A stretch of DNA of 64,000 nucleotides from Mycobacterium cookii (GTDB lineage Bacteria > Actinomycetota > Actinomycetes > Mycobacteriales > Mycobacteriaceae), in the NCBI RefSeq assembly GCF_010727945.1, contig NZ_AP022569.1, forward strand, positions 3,658,001 through 3,722,000, written 5' to 3'. The translations under genes were made by a program, and so were the position numbers. Below are positions 51,591 to 59,860 of the stretch, one piece after another; position 1 is the stretch's first letter, and every line of letters begins with the position of its first letter. Under the pieces are notes generated by a model. That model was not told where the DNA came from, did no database searches, and worked only from the letters and a program-made list of their open reading frames with translations.

Positions 51591-52324
51591 TCCCAGATGC
51601 CGCTGCCGTCCAGCTTTTCGATGAGCCGGCGGGCGCCGTCGAAGAACTGCCAGTTGGTGTGTTCGACAACGGCCGCGGTGTCGCGACGACGCAACGCCGC
51701 GACCAGCTCGCGGTGATTTGCGACCGCGGTTGCGCCCCACTCCGGATCGGCGGCGTACACCATCAGCGGCATGTAGCGCGCCGCGTGCAGCAGGAACCAC
51801 GCCAGCTTGATGCGCCCGGTGGCGTGGTTGAAGGCGCGATGAAACGCGAATTCGCCTGCAGCGATCGCCTCGGTGTCGCCGGCCGCGACCGCGGCGGCCA
51901 TCCCGTCGGTGATGCGCTCGAGTTCGGCGATCTCGTCGTCGGTGATGTTCTGGGCGGCGGTGGCGGCGAGCTCCTTGGCGATGGTCGCCTGCACCCAGAA
52001 GATGTCGTCGATGTCCTGTCGGCTGAGCGGCAAGACGACGTGGCCGCGGTGCGGCTCGAGTTGCACCATGCCTTCACCGCGCAGCTTCAACAGTGCTTCG
52101 CGTACCGGGGTCGCGCTGACGCCGAGTTTGGCTGCGGTCTCGTCGAGGCGAATGTAGGTGCCCGGTCGCAGTGCGCCCGACATGATCGAGGCCCGCAAGT
52201 GGCCTGCCACCTCGTCGGACAGCTGCGCGCGGCGCAGCGGAAGACGCCTGACCGCGGGTGCGCCCAGGGACGTCACCGGGGTTGTCTTCGTGAGGCCAAG
52301 ACCATAGTGTGACCCAGACAACAC
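51587..52324 (-). CDS. mce1R: GntR-family regulator Mce1R (Rv0165c-like)
   Basis: A 245-residue FadR-subfamily GntR repressor. The winged helix is at about residues 30-95 (LSDEVAGHLRASIMSGALRPGTYIRLDETAAKLGVSATPVREAL, RGEGMVQLEPHRGHVV). The C-terminal domain has the His/Asp metal-ligand pattern (HRAFNHATG; ANHRELVAAL). It is divergent from fadD5 with only 58 bp between, the same arrangement as in M. tuberculosis, where Mce1R represses the mce1 operon. A 19-bp inverted repeat in that gap is a candidate operator. Confidence 0.92.
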   Translation of the reverse strand: MLSGSHYGLGLTKTTPVTSLGAPAVRRLPLRRAQLSDEVAGHLRASIMSGALRPGTYIRLDETAAKLGVSATPVREALLKLRGEGMVQLEPHRGHVVLPLSRQDIDDIFWVQATIAKELAATAAQNITDDEIAELERITDGMAAAVAAGDTEAIAAGEFAFHRAFNHATGRIKLAWFLLHAARYMPLMVYAADPEWGATAVANHRELVAALRRRDTAAVVEHTNWQFFDGARRLIEKLDGSGIWD

Positions 52325-52341
52325 GAAGTTTTATCAAATAT

Positions 52342-52360
52342 CAACTCGGACCACGAGTTG
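52342..52360. promoter_or_regulatory. Inverted repeat in the mce1R-fadD5 divergent region
   Basis: CAACTCG (52342-52348) and CGAGTTG (52354-52360) are exact reverse complements with five bases between. It lies 18 bases from the mce1R start and 22 bases from the fadD5 TTG, in the only spacer between the two promoters. It is the size of a GntR-family operator. Binding by Mce1R is a proposal. Confidence 0.45.
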
Positions 52361-52382
52361 GCGACGACAAGGGGAAAACGAG

Positions 52383-54002
52383 TTGACCGCGCAGTTGACC
52401 GGCCACGGGACCAATCAGGCCGAGCACGCCGTCACCGAACAGCCGTATATGGCTCGACGGCAGAATTGGGTCAATCAACTCGAACGGCACGCCCTGATGC
52501 AACCGGGCGCGACCGCGCTGAGATTCATGGGCAAGACCTTCACGTGGGCCGACCTTCGGCACCGCGTCGGGGCGCTGGCCGGAGCGCTGAGTCGGCGCGG
52601 GGTCAGCGCCGGTGACCGGGTGATGGTCCTGATGCTGAACCGGACTGAGTTCGTCGAGTCGGTGCTGGCGGCCAACATGATCGGTGCCATCGCAGTGCCG
52701 ATCAACTTCCGGCTCACCCCACCCGAAATCGCGTTCCTGGTCGAGGACTGCGAAGCGCGGGTGATGGTCACCGAATCGGTGCTGGCTCCGGTGGCCGCCG
52801 CCGTCCGCAACGTGACGTCGGTGCTGAACACGATCATCGTCGCGGGCGACGCGAGTGAAGACAGTCTGCTGAGCTACGAGGACCTGGTGAACGAGCCGGG
52901 TGAACCGGCTCAGCTGGTCGACGTGCCCAACGACTCACCGGCGCTGATCATGTACACCTCGGGCACCACCGGCCGACCCAAGGGCGCGGTGTTGACGCAC
53001 ACGAACCTCGCCGGACAGACGATGTCCAACCTGTTCACCCACGGCGTCGACCCGCACGACGTCGGTTTCATCGGCGTCCCTTTCTTCCATATAGCCGGAA
53101 TAGGCAACCTGTTGACCGGACTTCTGATGGGCCTGCCGACCGTGATTCATCCGCTGGGTGCCTTCGACCCCGGACACCTGCTCGATGTGCTGGCCGCCGA
53201 GCAGGTCACCGGGATCTTCCTGGTTCCCGCGCAGTGGCAGGCGGTATGCAGTGCGCAGCAAGCGAATCCGCGCGAGACGAAGCTGCGGGTGATCTCTTGG
53301 GGCGCCGCACCCGCATCGGACACCTTGCTGCGGCAGATGGCGGAAACCTTTCCCGGCGCACAGATCCTGGCCGCATTCGGCCAGACTGAGATGTCGCCGG
53401 TGACCTGCATGCTGCTCGGTGAAGACGCGATCAGAAAGCTCGGCTCGGTCGGCAAGGTGATCCCGACCGTCACCGCGCGGGTCGTCGACGAGAACATGAA
53501 CGACGTGCCGATCGGCGAGGTCGGTGAAATCGTCTATCGCGCACCCACATTGATGAGCGGGTACTGGAACAATCCGGAGGCGACCGCGGAGGCGTTCGCG
53601 GGCGGTTGGTTTCACTCCGGCGACCTGGTCCGCATGGACGAGGAAGGTTACGTCTGGGTCGTCGACCGCAAAAAGGACATGATCATCTCGGGCGGGGAGA
53701 ACATCTACTGCGCCGAGGTGGAAAACGTCCTCGCCGCCCACCCGTCGATCGTCGAGGTCGCCGTCATCGGTCGCCCGCACGAGAAATGGGGCGAGGTGCC
53801 GATCGCGGTAGCCGCTGTCACCCAAAGCGACCTGCGCATCGAGCATCTCGGCGAATTCCTCGGCGAGCGCCTCGCGCGCTATAAGCACCCGAAGGGGCTG
53901 GAGATCGTTGACGCGCTTCCGCGTAACCCCGCCGGCAAGGTGCTGAAGACCGAATTACGGACCCGCTACGGGGCCGCGTCCGACGCGACGGACGTCCCCT
54001 AA
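52383..54002 (+). CDS. fadD5: Long-chain fatty-acid-CoA ligase FadD5 (Rv0166-like)
   Basis: A 539-residue AMP-forming acyl-CoA synthetase. The P-loop-like motif is MYTSGTTGRPKGAVLTHTNL. The A5/A7/A8 motifs are AFGQTEMSPVTCML, WFHSGDLVRMDEEGYVWVVDRKKDMIISGGENIYCAE, and the terminal lysine is in PRNPAGKVLKTEL. Beginning at TTG 52383 gives MTAQL, the known FadD5 start, with AAGGGG eight bases upstream. It activates fatty acids, perhaps those imported by Mce1 or recycled from mycolic acids. It leads into the mce1 operon after a 260-bp spacer. Confidence 0.95.
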   Translation: MTAQLTGHGTNQAEHAVTEQPYMARRQNWVNQLERHALMQPGATALRFMGKTFTWADLRHRVGALAGALSRRGVSAGDRVMVLMLNRTEFVESVLAANMIGAIAVPINFRLTPPEIAFLVEDCEARVMVTESVLAPVAAAVRNVTSVLNTIIVAGDASEDSLLSYEDLVNEPGEPAQLVDVPNDSPALIMYTSGTTGRPKGAVLTHTNLAGQTMSNLFTHGVDPHDVGFIGVPFFHIAGIGNLLTGLLMGLPTVIHPLGAFDPGHLLDVLAAEQVTGIFLVPAQWQAVCSAQQANPRETKLRVISWGAAPASDTLLRQMAETFPGAQILAAFGQTEMSPVTCMLLGEDAIRKLGSVGKVIPTVTARVVDENMNDVPIGEVGEIVYRAPTLMSGYWNNPEATAEAFAGGWFHSGDLVRMDEEGYVWVVDRKKDMIISGGENIYCAEVENVLAAHPSIVEVAVIGRPHEKWGEVPIAVAAVTQSDLRIEHLGEFLGERLARYKHPKGLEIVDALPRNPAGKVLKTELRTRYGAASDATDVP

Positions 54003-54071
54003 AGTGCTTACGCGTCAACGTATCTAGGGACGGACGGGCGAGGCTGACATAACGAAGAACCCGCAGGTCAA

Positions 54072-54088
54072 ATTGACGAAAGGTCAAT
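54072..54088. promoter_or_regulatory. Inverted repeat in the fadD5-yrbE1A spacer
   Basis: ATTGAC (54072-54077) and GTCAAT (54083-54088) are exact complements with five bases between. GTCAA at 54067-54071 adds a third, overlapping half-site. The spacer is the place where an internal mce1 promoter is expected. A binding site is possible, with no known match. Confidence 0.3.
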
Positions 54089-54124
54089 AATGCCGATGCT
54101 GTGCACGCCGATGAGGCCATCGGG

Positions 54125-54163
54125 TACAGTCCTGTGGTCCGCCTTACTACCAACGGGTAGTGA
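54125..54163 (+). promoter_or_regulatory. Possible internal mce1 promoter with an operator-like repeat
   Basis: TACAGT (54125-54130) fits the mycobacterial -10 pattern TAnnnT, with the weak -35-like TGCACG 17 bases upstream. Thirteen bases further, TTACTACC (54144-54151) and GGTAGTGA (54156-54163) form an inverted repeat with one mismatch. An operator over the transcription start would allow separate control of the eight mce1 genes from fadD5. Inference. Confidence 0.35.
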
Positions 54164-54262
54164 GACGGAGGTCACAGCCCCAGGGGCGGGGCGAGGAGGA
54201 GTTGTGCGACACCATTCGCCGCTTTTCCGCGAGGTGAACGACGGGGTCGGAAGGGGGTGCCA

Positions 54263-55063
54263 GTGACGACGACGCAGCCACGGGTCACCGACTACATCCG
54301 CGACCAACTGGGGCCGCCCCTGGTGCTCGTCGGGGGCTTCTTCCGGATGTGCGTGCTTACCGGAAAAGCGTTGTTCCGCACGCCGTTCCAGTGGAAAGAA
54401 TTCATCATCCAGTGCTGGTTCATCTTGCGGGTCGCCATCCTGCCGACCATGGCGATCTCGGTACCCATCACGGCCCTCTTCATTTTCACGTTCAACATCC
54501 TGCTGATCCAGGTCGGCGCCGCCGACCTGTCCGGCGCCGGCGCGGGTATCGCCGTCATCACCCAGATCGGCCCGCTCAACACCGTGCTGGTGATCGCCGG
54601 CGCCGCCTCGACGGCCATCTGCGCTGACCTGGGCGCGCGCACCATCCGCGAAGAGATCGATGCGATGGAGGTGCTCGGCATCGACCCCATTCACCGACTG
54701 GTGGTGCCGCGCGTGCTGGCCTGCTCGTTGGTGGGGATGCTGCTCAACGCTCTGGTGAGCATGGTCGGGCTGGTCGGTGGATTCGTCTTCGGGGTCTATC
54801 TCCAGCACGTGTCGGCCGGGGCCTACCTCGCTACGCTGACCCAGCTCACCGGCCTGCCTGAAGTGGTGATCGCGACGGTCAAGGCGCTGTCCTTCGGGCT
54901 GATCGCCGGTCTGGTCGGCTGCTACCGCGGGCTCACCGTCAGCGGTGGTTCCAAGGGTCTTGGCACCGCCGTAAACGAGACCGTGGTGCTGTGCGTCGTC
55001 GCGCTGTTCGCGGTCAACGTGGTGCTGACCACCATCGGTGTGCGATTCGGAACGGGGCGCTGA
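54263..55063 (+). CDS. yrbE1A: YrbE1A, MlaE-family permease of the Mce1 transporter
   Basis: A 266-residue permease, close in sequence to the protein at 734-1537. It has EEIDAMEVLGIDPIHRLVVPRV and the same C-terminus GVRFGTGR. GTG 54263 (MTTTQPRVTDYIRD) is chosen over GTG 54257 because AAGGGGG lies five bases upstream of 54263 and relatives start MTT. The operon follows fadD5, as Rv0167 does. Known role of the family: with YrbE1B and the MceG ATPase it drives fatty/mycolic acid import in M. tuberculosis. Confidence 0.95.
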   Translation: MTTTQPRVTDYIRDQLGPPLVLVGGFFRMCVLTGKALFRTPFQWKEFIIQCWFILRVAILPTMAISVPITALFIFTFNILLIQVGAADLSGAGAGIAVITQIGPLNTVLVIAGAASTAICADLGARTIREEIDAMEVLGIDPIHRLVVPRVLACSLVGMLLNALVSMVGLVGGFVFGVYLQHVSAGAYLATLTQLTGLPEVVIATVKALSFGLIAGLVGCYRGLTVSGGSKGLGTAVNETVVLCVVALFAVNVVLTTIGVRFGTGR

Positions 55064-55064
55064 G

Positions 55065-55934
55065 ATGTCGACTGCCCAGGTATTGCGCTCCCGCTTCCCG
55101 CGGGTATCGGCTGACATTCGTCGCATCGGCGACACCGCGACCAAACCGCTCGACGAAGCCGGGAAGCTGGGCTGGTTCACGGTTATCGGTATCCGCGACA
55201 TGGCCTGGGCGCTGACCCGGTACCGCAAGGAAATCCTGCGACTGATCGCCGAAGTCGGCATGGGCACCGGAGCCATGGCCGTGGTCGGCGGCACCGCGGT
55301 GATCATCGGTTTCGTGACGCTTTCCGCCGGTTCGCTGGTGGCCATTCAGGGCCTGGCGTCGTTGGGCCACGTCGGACTCGAGACCCTGCTGGGGTTCGTC
55401 TCGGCCTTCATCAACGTGCGCCTGGTCGCACCCATCGTCACCGGCATCGCGCTGGCCGCGACGGTCGGCGCCGGCGCCACCGCCGAGTTGGGTGCCATGC
55501 GGATCAGCGAGGAGATCGACGCGCTCGAGGTGATGGGCGTCAAGTCCAACGCCTACCTGGTGTCGACCCGGATGCTGGCCGGTCTGGTGGTGATCATCCC
55601 GCTCTACTCCGTCGGCCTGATCCTGTCTTTCCTGTCGCCGCAAATCGTTACGACGTTCCTGTACGGCCAGACGTCCGGCACCTACGAGCACTATTTCCGG
55701 ACGTTCCTTCGGCCCGACGACGTGTTCTGGTCGTTCGTCGACGTCATCATCATCGCCGCGGTCGTGATGCTGTCGCATTGCTACTACGGATACAACGCCA
55801 GCGGCGGACCGGTCGGCGTCGGCGAAGCGGTGGGCCGGTCGATGCGGTTTTCACTGGTTGCCACCCCTGTCGTGATCCTGTTGGCCGAAATGGCGCTCTA
55901 CGGCGTCAATCCCAACTTCAACTTCACGGTGTAG
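55065..55934 (+). CDS. yrbE1B: YrbE1B, MlaE-family permease of the Mce1 transporter
   Basis: A 289-residue permease paired with YrbE1A. The conserved loop is MRISEEIDALEVMGVKSNAYLVSTRM. The C-terminus GGPVGVGEAVGRSMRFS then NPNFNFTV parallels the protein at 1539-2408. The ATG 55065 follows the YrbE1A stop by one base (TGAGATG). An in-frame ATG at 55038 is inside yrbE1A and not used. About six hydrophobic segments are visible. Confidence 0.95.
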   Translation: MSTAQVLRSRFPRVSADIRRIGDTATKPLDEAGKLGWFTVIGIRDMAWALTRYRKEILRLIAEVGMGTGAMAVVGGTAVIIGFVTLSAGSLVAIQGLASLGHVGLETLLGFVSAFINVRLVAPIVTGIALAATVGAGATAELGAMRISEEIDALEVMGVKSNAYLVSTRMLAGLVVIIPLYSVGLILSFLSPQIVTTFLYGQTSGTYEHYFRTFLRPDDVFWSFVDVIIIAAVVMLSHCYYGYNASGGPVGVGEAVGRSMRFSLVATPVVILLAEMALYGVNPNFNFTV

Positions 55935-55941
55935 GCGGGCC

Positions 55942-57243
55942 ATGACGCATCCACGCGGGAAAATCAACAAGATGCCGGCGCAGCCTTTCCGGATCGCCGG
56001 CGTCGTGGTCTTTCTTATTGGCGCGCTTGTGCTCTGGTTGGTCTACCTGCAATACAGCGGCGAATTCGTCGACAAGACCAAGCTGACGATGCTGTCCGAC
56101 CGGGCCGGCCTGGTCATGGACCCGGGCTCGAAGGTCACTTACAACGGCGTGCAGATCGGCCGGGTGGCCCAGATCGACGAGATCGAACGTGACGGCAAGC
56201 CCGCGGTCAAGTTCACCTTGGACGTCTATCCCAAGTATTTGCACCTGATCCCGGCCAACGTGGATACGAAAATCGTGGCCACCACCGTCTTCGGTGAAAA
56301 GTACGTGTCGATGACGGCGCCGGAAAACCCACTGCCGCAACGGATCACGCCCAAGGATGTGATCGACGCCCGGTCGGTGACGACCGAGATCAACACGCTG
56401 TTCCAGACGATCACCTCGATCGCCGAGAAGGTGGACCCGGTCAAGGTCAACCTGACGCTGAGCGCTGCGGCGCAGGCGTTGAGCGGGCTGGGTGACAAGT
56501 TCGGTCAGTCGATCATCAACGGCAACGCCGCGCTCGACGAGGTCAACCCGCGAATGCCGATCATCCGCCACGATATTCAGCAACTGGCCACGCTGGGCGA
56601 CACCTATGCCAACGCCTCACCCGACTTGTTCGACTTCCTCAACAACGCGGCGACCACGGCCCACACGATCCACGCGCAGGAGAAGGATCTGGACCGCGCG
56701 CTGCTAGCGGCCGCGGGGTTCGGGGCCACCGGCGCCGACATTTTCAACCGCGGCGGGCCGTACCTGGCTCGCGGGGCCAAGGACCTGGTGCCGACGTCGA
56801 AGCTGCTGGACACCTACAGCCCCGAATTGTTCTGCACCGTCCGCAATCTGCACGACGGCGAACCGAAGGTCGCCGCGTTCACCAGCCCCTACTCGCTGCG
56901 GTCTGAAACCGAACTCTTCTCCGGGCTGGGGTTGGCTCTTAGCCTCCCAGGGCTCGGAATCACGGCCGCCACGTTGGGCCTCTCAGCGCTGACCGGGCTT
57001 ATCGGCGGAGCGCCGAACCCGTACATCTACCCCGAAAACCTGCCCCGGATCAATGCGCACGGCGGGCCGGGGGGCGCGCCGGGTTGCTGGCAGACCATCA
57101 CCCGCGAGCTGTGGCCCGCGCCCACGCTGATCATGGATACCGGTAACAGCCTCGCTCCCTACAACCATGTCGATACCGGCTCCCCGTACGCCGTCGAGTA
57201 TGTGTGGGGCCGCCAAGTGGGGGACCACACGATCAACCCATGA
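55942..57243 (+). CDS. mce1A: Mce1A, MCE family subunit
   Basis: A 433-residue MCE protein. An anchor at about residues 17-37 (IAGVVVFLIGALVLWLVYLQ) is followed by the MCE domain at about 45-125 (GLVMDPGSKVTYNGVQIGRVAQ; TTVFGEKYVSMTAPE), a helical region, and the cysteine-bearing C-domain (FCTVRN, APGCWQTI). A segment of about 27 residues (GLGLALSLPGLGITAATLGL and beyond) before NPYIYPENLPRIN is absent from the paralogue at 2415. In M. tuberculosis the homologue is linked with host-cell entry; here the core role is lipid uptake. It overlaps mce1B by four bases. Confidence 0.95.
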   Translation: MTHPRGKINKMPAQPFRIAGVVVFLIGALVLWLVYLQYSGEFVDKTKLTMLSDRAGLVMDPGSKVTYNGVQIGRVAQIDEIERDGKPAVKFTLDVYPKYLHLIPANVDTKIVATTVFGEKYVSMTAPENPLPQRITPKDVIDARSVTTEINTLFQTITSIAEKVDPVKVNLTLSAAAQALSGLGDKFGQSIINGNAALDEVNPRMPIIRHDIQQLATLGDTYANASPDLFDFLNNAATTAHTIHAQEKDLDRALLAAAGFGATGADIFNRGGPYLARGAKDLVPTSKLLDTYSPELFCTVRNLHDGEPKVAAFTSPYSLRSETELFSGLGLALSLPGLGITAATLGLSALTGLIGGAPNPYIYPENLPRINAHGGPGGAPGCWQTITRELWPAPTLIMDTGNSLAPYNHVDTGSPYAVEYVWGRQVGDHTINP

Positions 57244-58277
57244 AAATGACCGGAACCCTTGTCAAGCTCGGCATCGTCTCGCTGGTGCTGATCTTCTTCA
57301 CTGCGCTGATCACCGTCGTGTTCGGTCAGATGCGCTTCGACCGGACCACCACGTACACCGCGGAGTTCAACAACATCAGCGGGCTCCGGTCAGGCCAATT
57401 CGTCCGGGCCTCCGGGGTGGAGATCGGCAAGGTCAAAGACATCCAGCTGGTTGATGGTGGCCATCGAGTGCGGGTCGACATCGCCGTCGACCACTCCGTC
57501 CCGCTGTATCAGTCCACGACTGCACAGGTGCGTTACCTCAACTTGATCGGTGACCGCTACCTGGAGCTCAAGCGCGGCGACGGCGAGGGCTCCGACCGGG
57601 TGCTCCCAGCGCACGGATTCATCCCGCTGTCGCACACTCAGCCTGCGCTGGATCTGGACGCGCTGATCGGCGGTTTCAAGCCGCTGTTCCGCGCGCTCGA
57701 CCCGGAGAAGGTGAACAACATCGCGACGGCCATCATCACCGTGTTCCAGGGCCAAGGCGGCACCATCAACGACATCCTCGACCAGACCGCGCAACTGACG
57801 TCCCGCATCGCCGAGCGGGACCAAGCGATCGGCGAGGTGGTCAAGAACCTCAACATCGTGCTGGACACCACGGTCAAGCACCGCCAGGACTTCGACCAGA
57901 CCGTCGACAACTTCGAGAAGCTGATCAGCGGCCTGAACGACCACGCCGAACCGTTCGCGGCCGGCATCGCGAACATCAGCAACGGGGCCGGGACGGTCGG
58001 CGACCTGCTCGCCGATAACCGGACCCTGCTGCACAAGACGCTGAACTACCTCGAGCCCATTCAGCAGCCGATCATCGACCAGCGCGACTTATGGGACGAC
58101 CAGCTCAAGCGCACGCCGATCGGGATGAACATCGTAGGTAACGCTGTCGGCAACTACGGCGACTGGGTCAACTTCTACTTGTGCGACCTCACCCTGAAGA
58201 CCAACGGACTGCAGGCCGGCGGGCCGGTCCGCACGGTCAAGATCTGGTCGCAACCGACGGGTAGGTGCACGCCGTAA
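57240..58277 (+). CDS. mce1B: Mce1B, MCE family subunit
   Basis: A 345-residue MCE protein. The anchor is at about residues 8-28 (LGIVSLVLIFFTALITVVFG), the MCE domain at about 38-115 (GQFVRASGVEIGKVKDIQL), then a long helical region and the conserved terminal Cys pair (FYLCDLTLK; PTGRC). ATG 57240 overlaps the mce1A stop (ATGA). The stop TAA shares its last A with the next ATG (TAATG). It is one of the six subunits of the Mce1 lipid-conducting assembly. Confidence 0.95.
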   Translation: MKMTGTLVKLGIVSLVLIFFTALITVVFGQMRFDRTTTYTAEFNNISGLRSGQFVRASGVEIGKVKDIQLVDGGHRVRVDIAVDHSVPLYQSTTAQVRYLNLIGDRYLELKRGDGEGSDRVLPAHGFIPLSHTQPALDLDALIGGFKPLFRALDPEKVNNIATAIITVFQGQGGTINDILDQTAQLTSRIAERDQAIGEVVKNLNIVLDTTVKHRQDFDQTVDNFEKLISGLNDHAEPFAAGIANISNGAGTVGDLLADNRTLLHKTLNYLEPIQQPIIDQRDLWDDQLKRTPIGMNIVGNAVGNYGDWVNFYLCDLTLKTNGLQAGGPVRTVKIWSQPTGRCTP

Positions 58278-59860
58278 TGAGAACGCTGGAACCCGCCAAT
58301 CGGAAGCGGATCGGCCTAATGGGCTTGGTCGTCACGGTGATGGTCGTCGGTGTCGGTCAAACCCTGACCAGCACCCCGCAGTTGTTCGCTGAGCCCACCT
58401 ACTTCGGGCAGTTCACCGACTCAGGTCAGCTCAACAAGGGCGACAAAGTGCGTATCGCCGGGGTTGACGTCGGTGACGTCGAGGCCATCAAGATCGACGG
58501 CGACCACGTCGTGATGAAGTTCTCCACCGGAGGTAACACGATCGGCACCGAGAGCCGGCTGGCGATCAAAACCGACACCATCCTGGGTAAAAAGGTGCTC
58601 GAGATCGAGCCGCGCGGCGCGCAGACGTTGCGGCCCAATGGCACGCTGCCGATTGGGCAGAGCACTACCCCCTACCAGATCTATGACGCGTTCTTCGACG
58701 TCACCAAGGCCGCCGCCGGCTGGAACATCGACACCGTCAAACAGTCGCTCAATGTGCTGTCAGAGACCATCGATCAGACGTATCCGCACCTGAGTGCGGC
58801 TCTCGACGGGGTGGCCAAGTTCTCCGACACCATCGGCAAGCGCGACGATCAGATCACTCATCTGCTCGCACAGGCCAACAAGATCGCCAGCATCTTGGGT
58901 GACCGAAGCCAACAGATCGACCGGCTGTTCGTCAACTCCAACAACCTGTTGGCCGCGTTCAACGAACGCAGCCGGGCGATCAGCGCGCTGCTGAGCAACG
59001 TCGCCACGTTCTCGGCTCAGGTGGAAAACCTCATCAACGACAACCCGAACCTCAATCACGTCCTGGAGCAGCTGCGCACTGTCAGCGACCTGTTGGACGC
59101 CCGCAAAGACGACCTGGCTGGAATAGTCAAGACGCTCGGCAAAACCGCCGGGGGCCTGAACGAAGCCGTGGCATCGGGACCGTATTTCAAGGTGCAGCTG
59201 ACCAACCTGCTGCCGTACTGGATCCTGCAGCCCTGGGTGGACGCGGCGTTCAAGAAGCGCGGAATCGACCCGGAGAACTTCTGGCGCAGTGCGGGATTGC
59301 CGGCATTCCGGTTCCCAGACCCCAACGGCACCCGGTTCCCCAACGGTGCTCCGCCGCCCGCACCGCCGGTGCTGGAAGGTACTCCCGATCATCCGTTCCC
59401 GGCGGTGGCGCCTGGGTCGCCGTGCTCGTACACGCCGACGCCGGAACTGTTCCCGCGGCCGGGCAACCCGATGCCGTGCGCGGGTATCGACCAGAACCAG
59501 GGGCCGTTCGGGCCGAACGGACCGTATCCGGCCTTGCCCAATGTGGCCTCCTCGCCGCCGAACCCCGCCGGTCTGCCGCCGACCCCGGGAATTCCGATCG
59601 CCGGGCAACCGGGGCAGGTGCAGCCCGACGTGCCGGGCACACCGGTGCCGATCGCACCTGGGCCGCCCGGGGCGCGCACCGAGCCGCTGGGACCGCTGCC
59701 GGGCCCGGCCCCGGCCAATCCCGCGGCGGCGCCACCACCTGGACCGTTGCCCCCCGCGCCGGCGGCACCTCCCGGGCCCGGCAACAACTTGCCTGCGCCC
59801 TACATCGGCAACACGGGTGGAGCCGGCGGCAGCGGCGCGCAGGGAGGTAACCAGAATTGA
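58277..59860 (+). CDS. mce1C: Mce1C, MCE family subunit with proline-rich tail
   Basis: A 527-residue MCE protein. The anchor is near residues 11-27 (RIGLMGLVVTVMVVGVGQ), the MCE domain at about 38-115 (GQLNKGDKVRIAGVDVGDVEA), and a helical region follows. After NFWRSAGLPAFRFPDPNG a Pro/Gly/Ala-rich tail of about 150 residues ends GGAGGSGAQGGNQN. The tail contains conserved Cys (PGSPCSY, MPCAGID). It is about 18 residues longer than its paralogue at 4669. ATG 58277 overlaps the mce1B stop by one base. The mce1D TTG overlaps its stop by four bases. Confidence 0.95.
   Translation: MRTLEPANRKRIGLMGLVVTVMVVGVGQTLTSTPQLFAEPTYFGQFTDSGQLNKGDKVRIAGVDVGDVEAIKIDGDHVVMKFSTGGNTIGTESRLAIKTDTILGKKVLEIEPRGAQTLRPNGTLPIGQSTTPYQIYDAFFDVTKAAAGWNIDTVKQSLNVLSETIDQTYPHLSAALDGVAKFSDTIGKRDDQITHLLAQANKIASILGDRSQQIDRLFVNSNNLLAAFNERSRAISALLSNVATFSAQVENLINDNPNLNHVLEQLRTVSDLLDARKDDLAGIVKTLGKTAGGLNEAVASGPYFKVQLTNLLPYWILQPWVDAAFKKRGIDPENFWRSAGLPAFRFPDPNGTRFPNGAPPPAPPVLEGTPDHPFPAVAPGSPCSYTPTPELFPRPGNPMPCAGIDQNQGPFGPNGPYPALPNVASSPPNPAGLPPTPGIPIAGQPGQVQPDVPGTPVPIAPGPPGARTEPLGPLPGPAPANPAAAPPPGPLPPAPAAPPGPGNNLPAPYIGNTGGAGGSGAQGGNQN

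Noticed and set aside
50478..51800. Open frame of 440 codons on the minus strand through the thioesterase and TB18.5-like genes
   Set aside because: Antisense to genes with intact hotdog and START motifs; the product has no recognisable fold.
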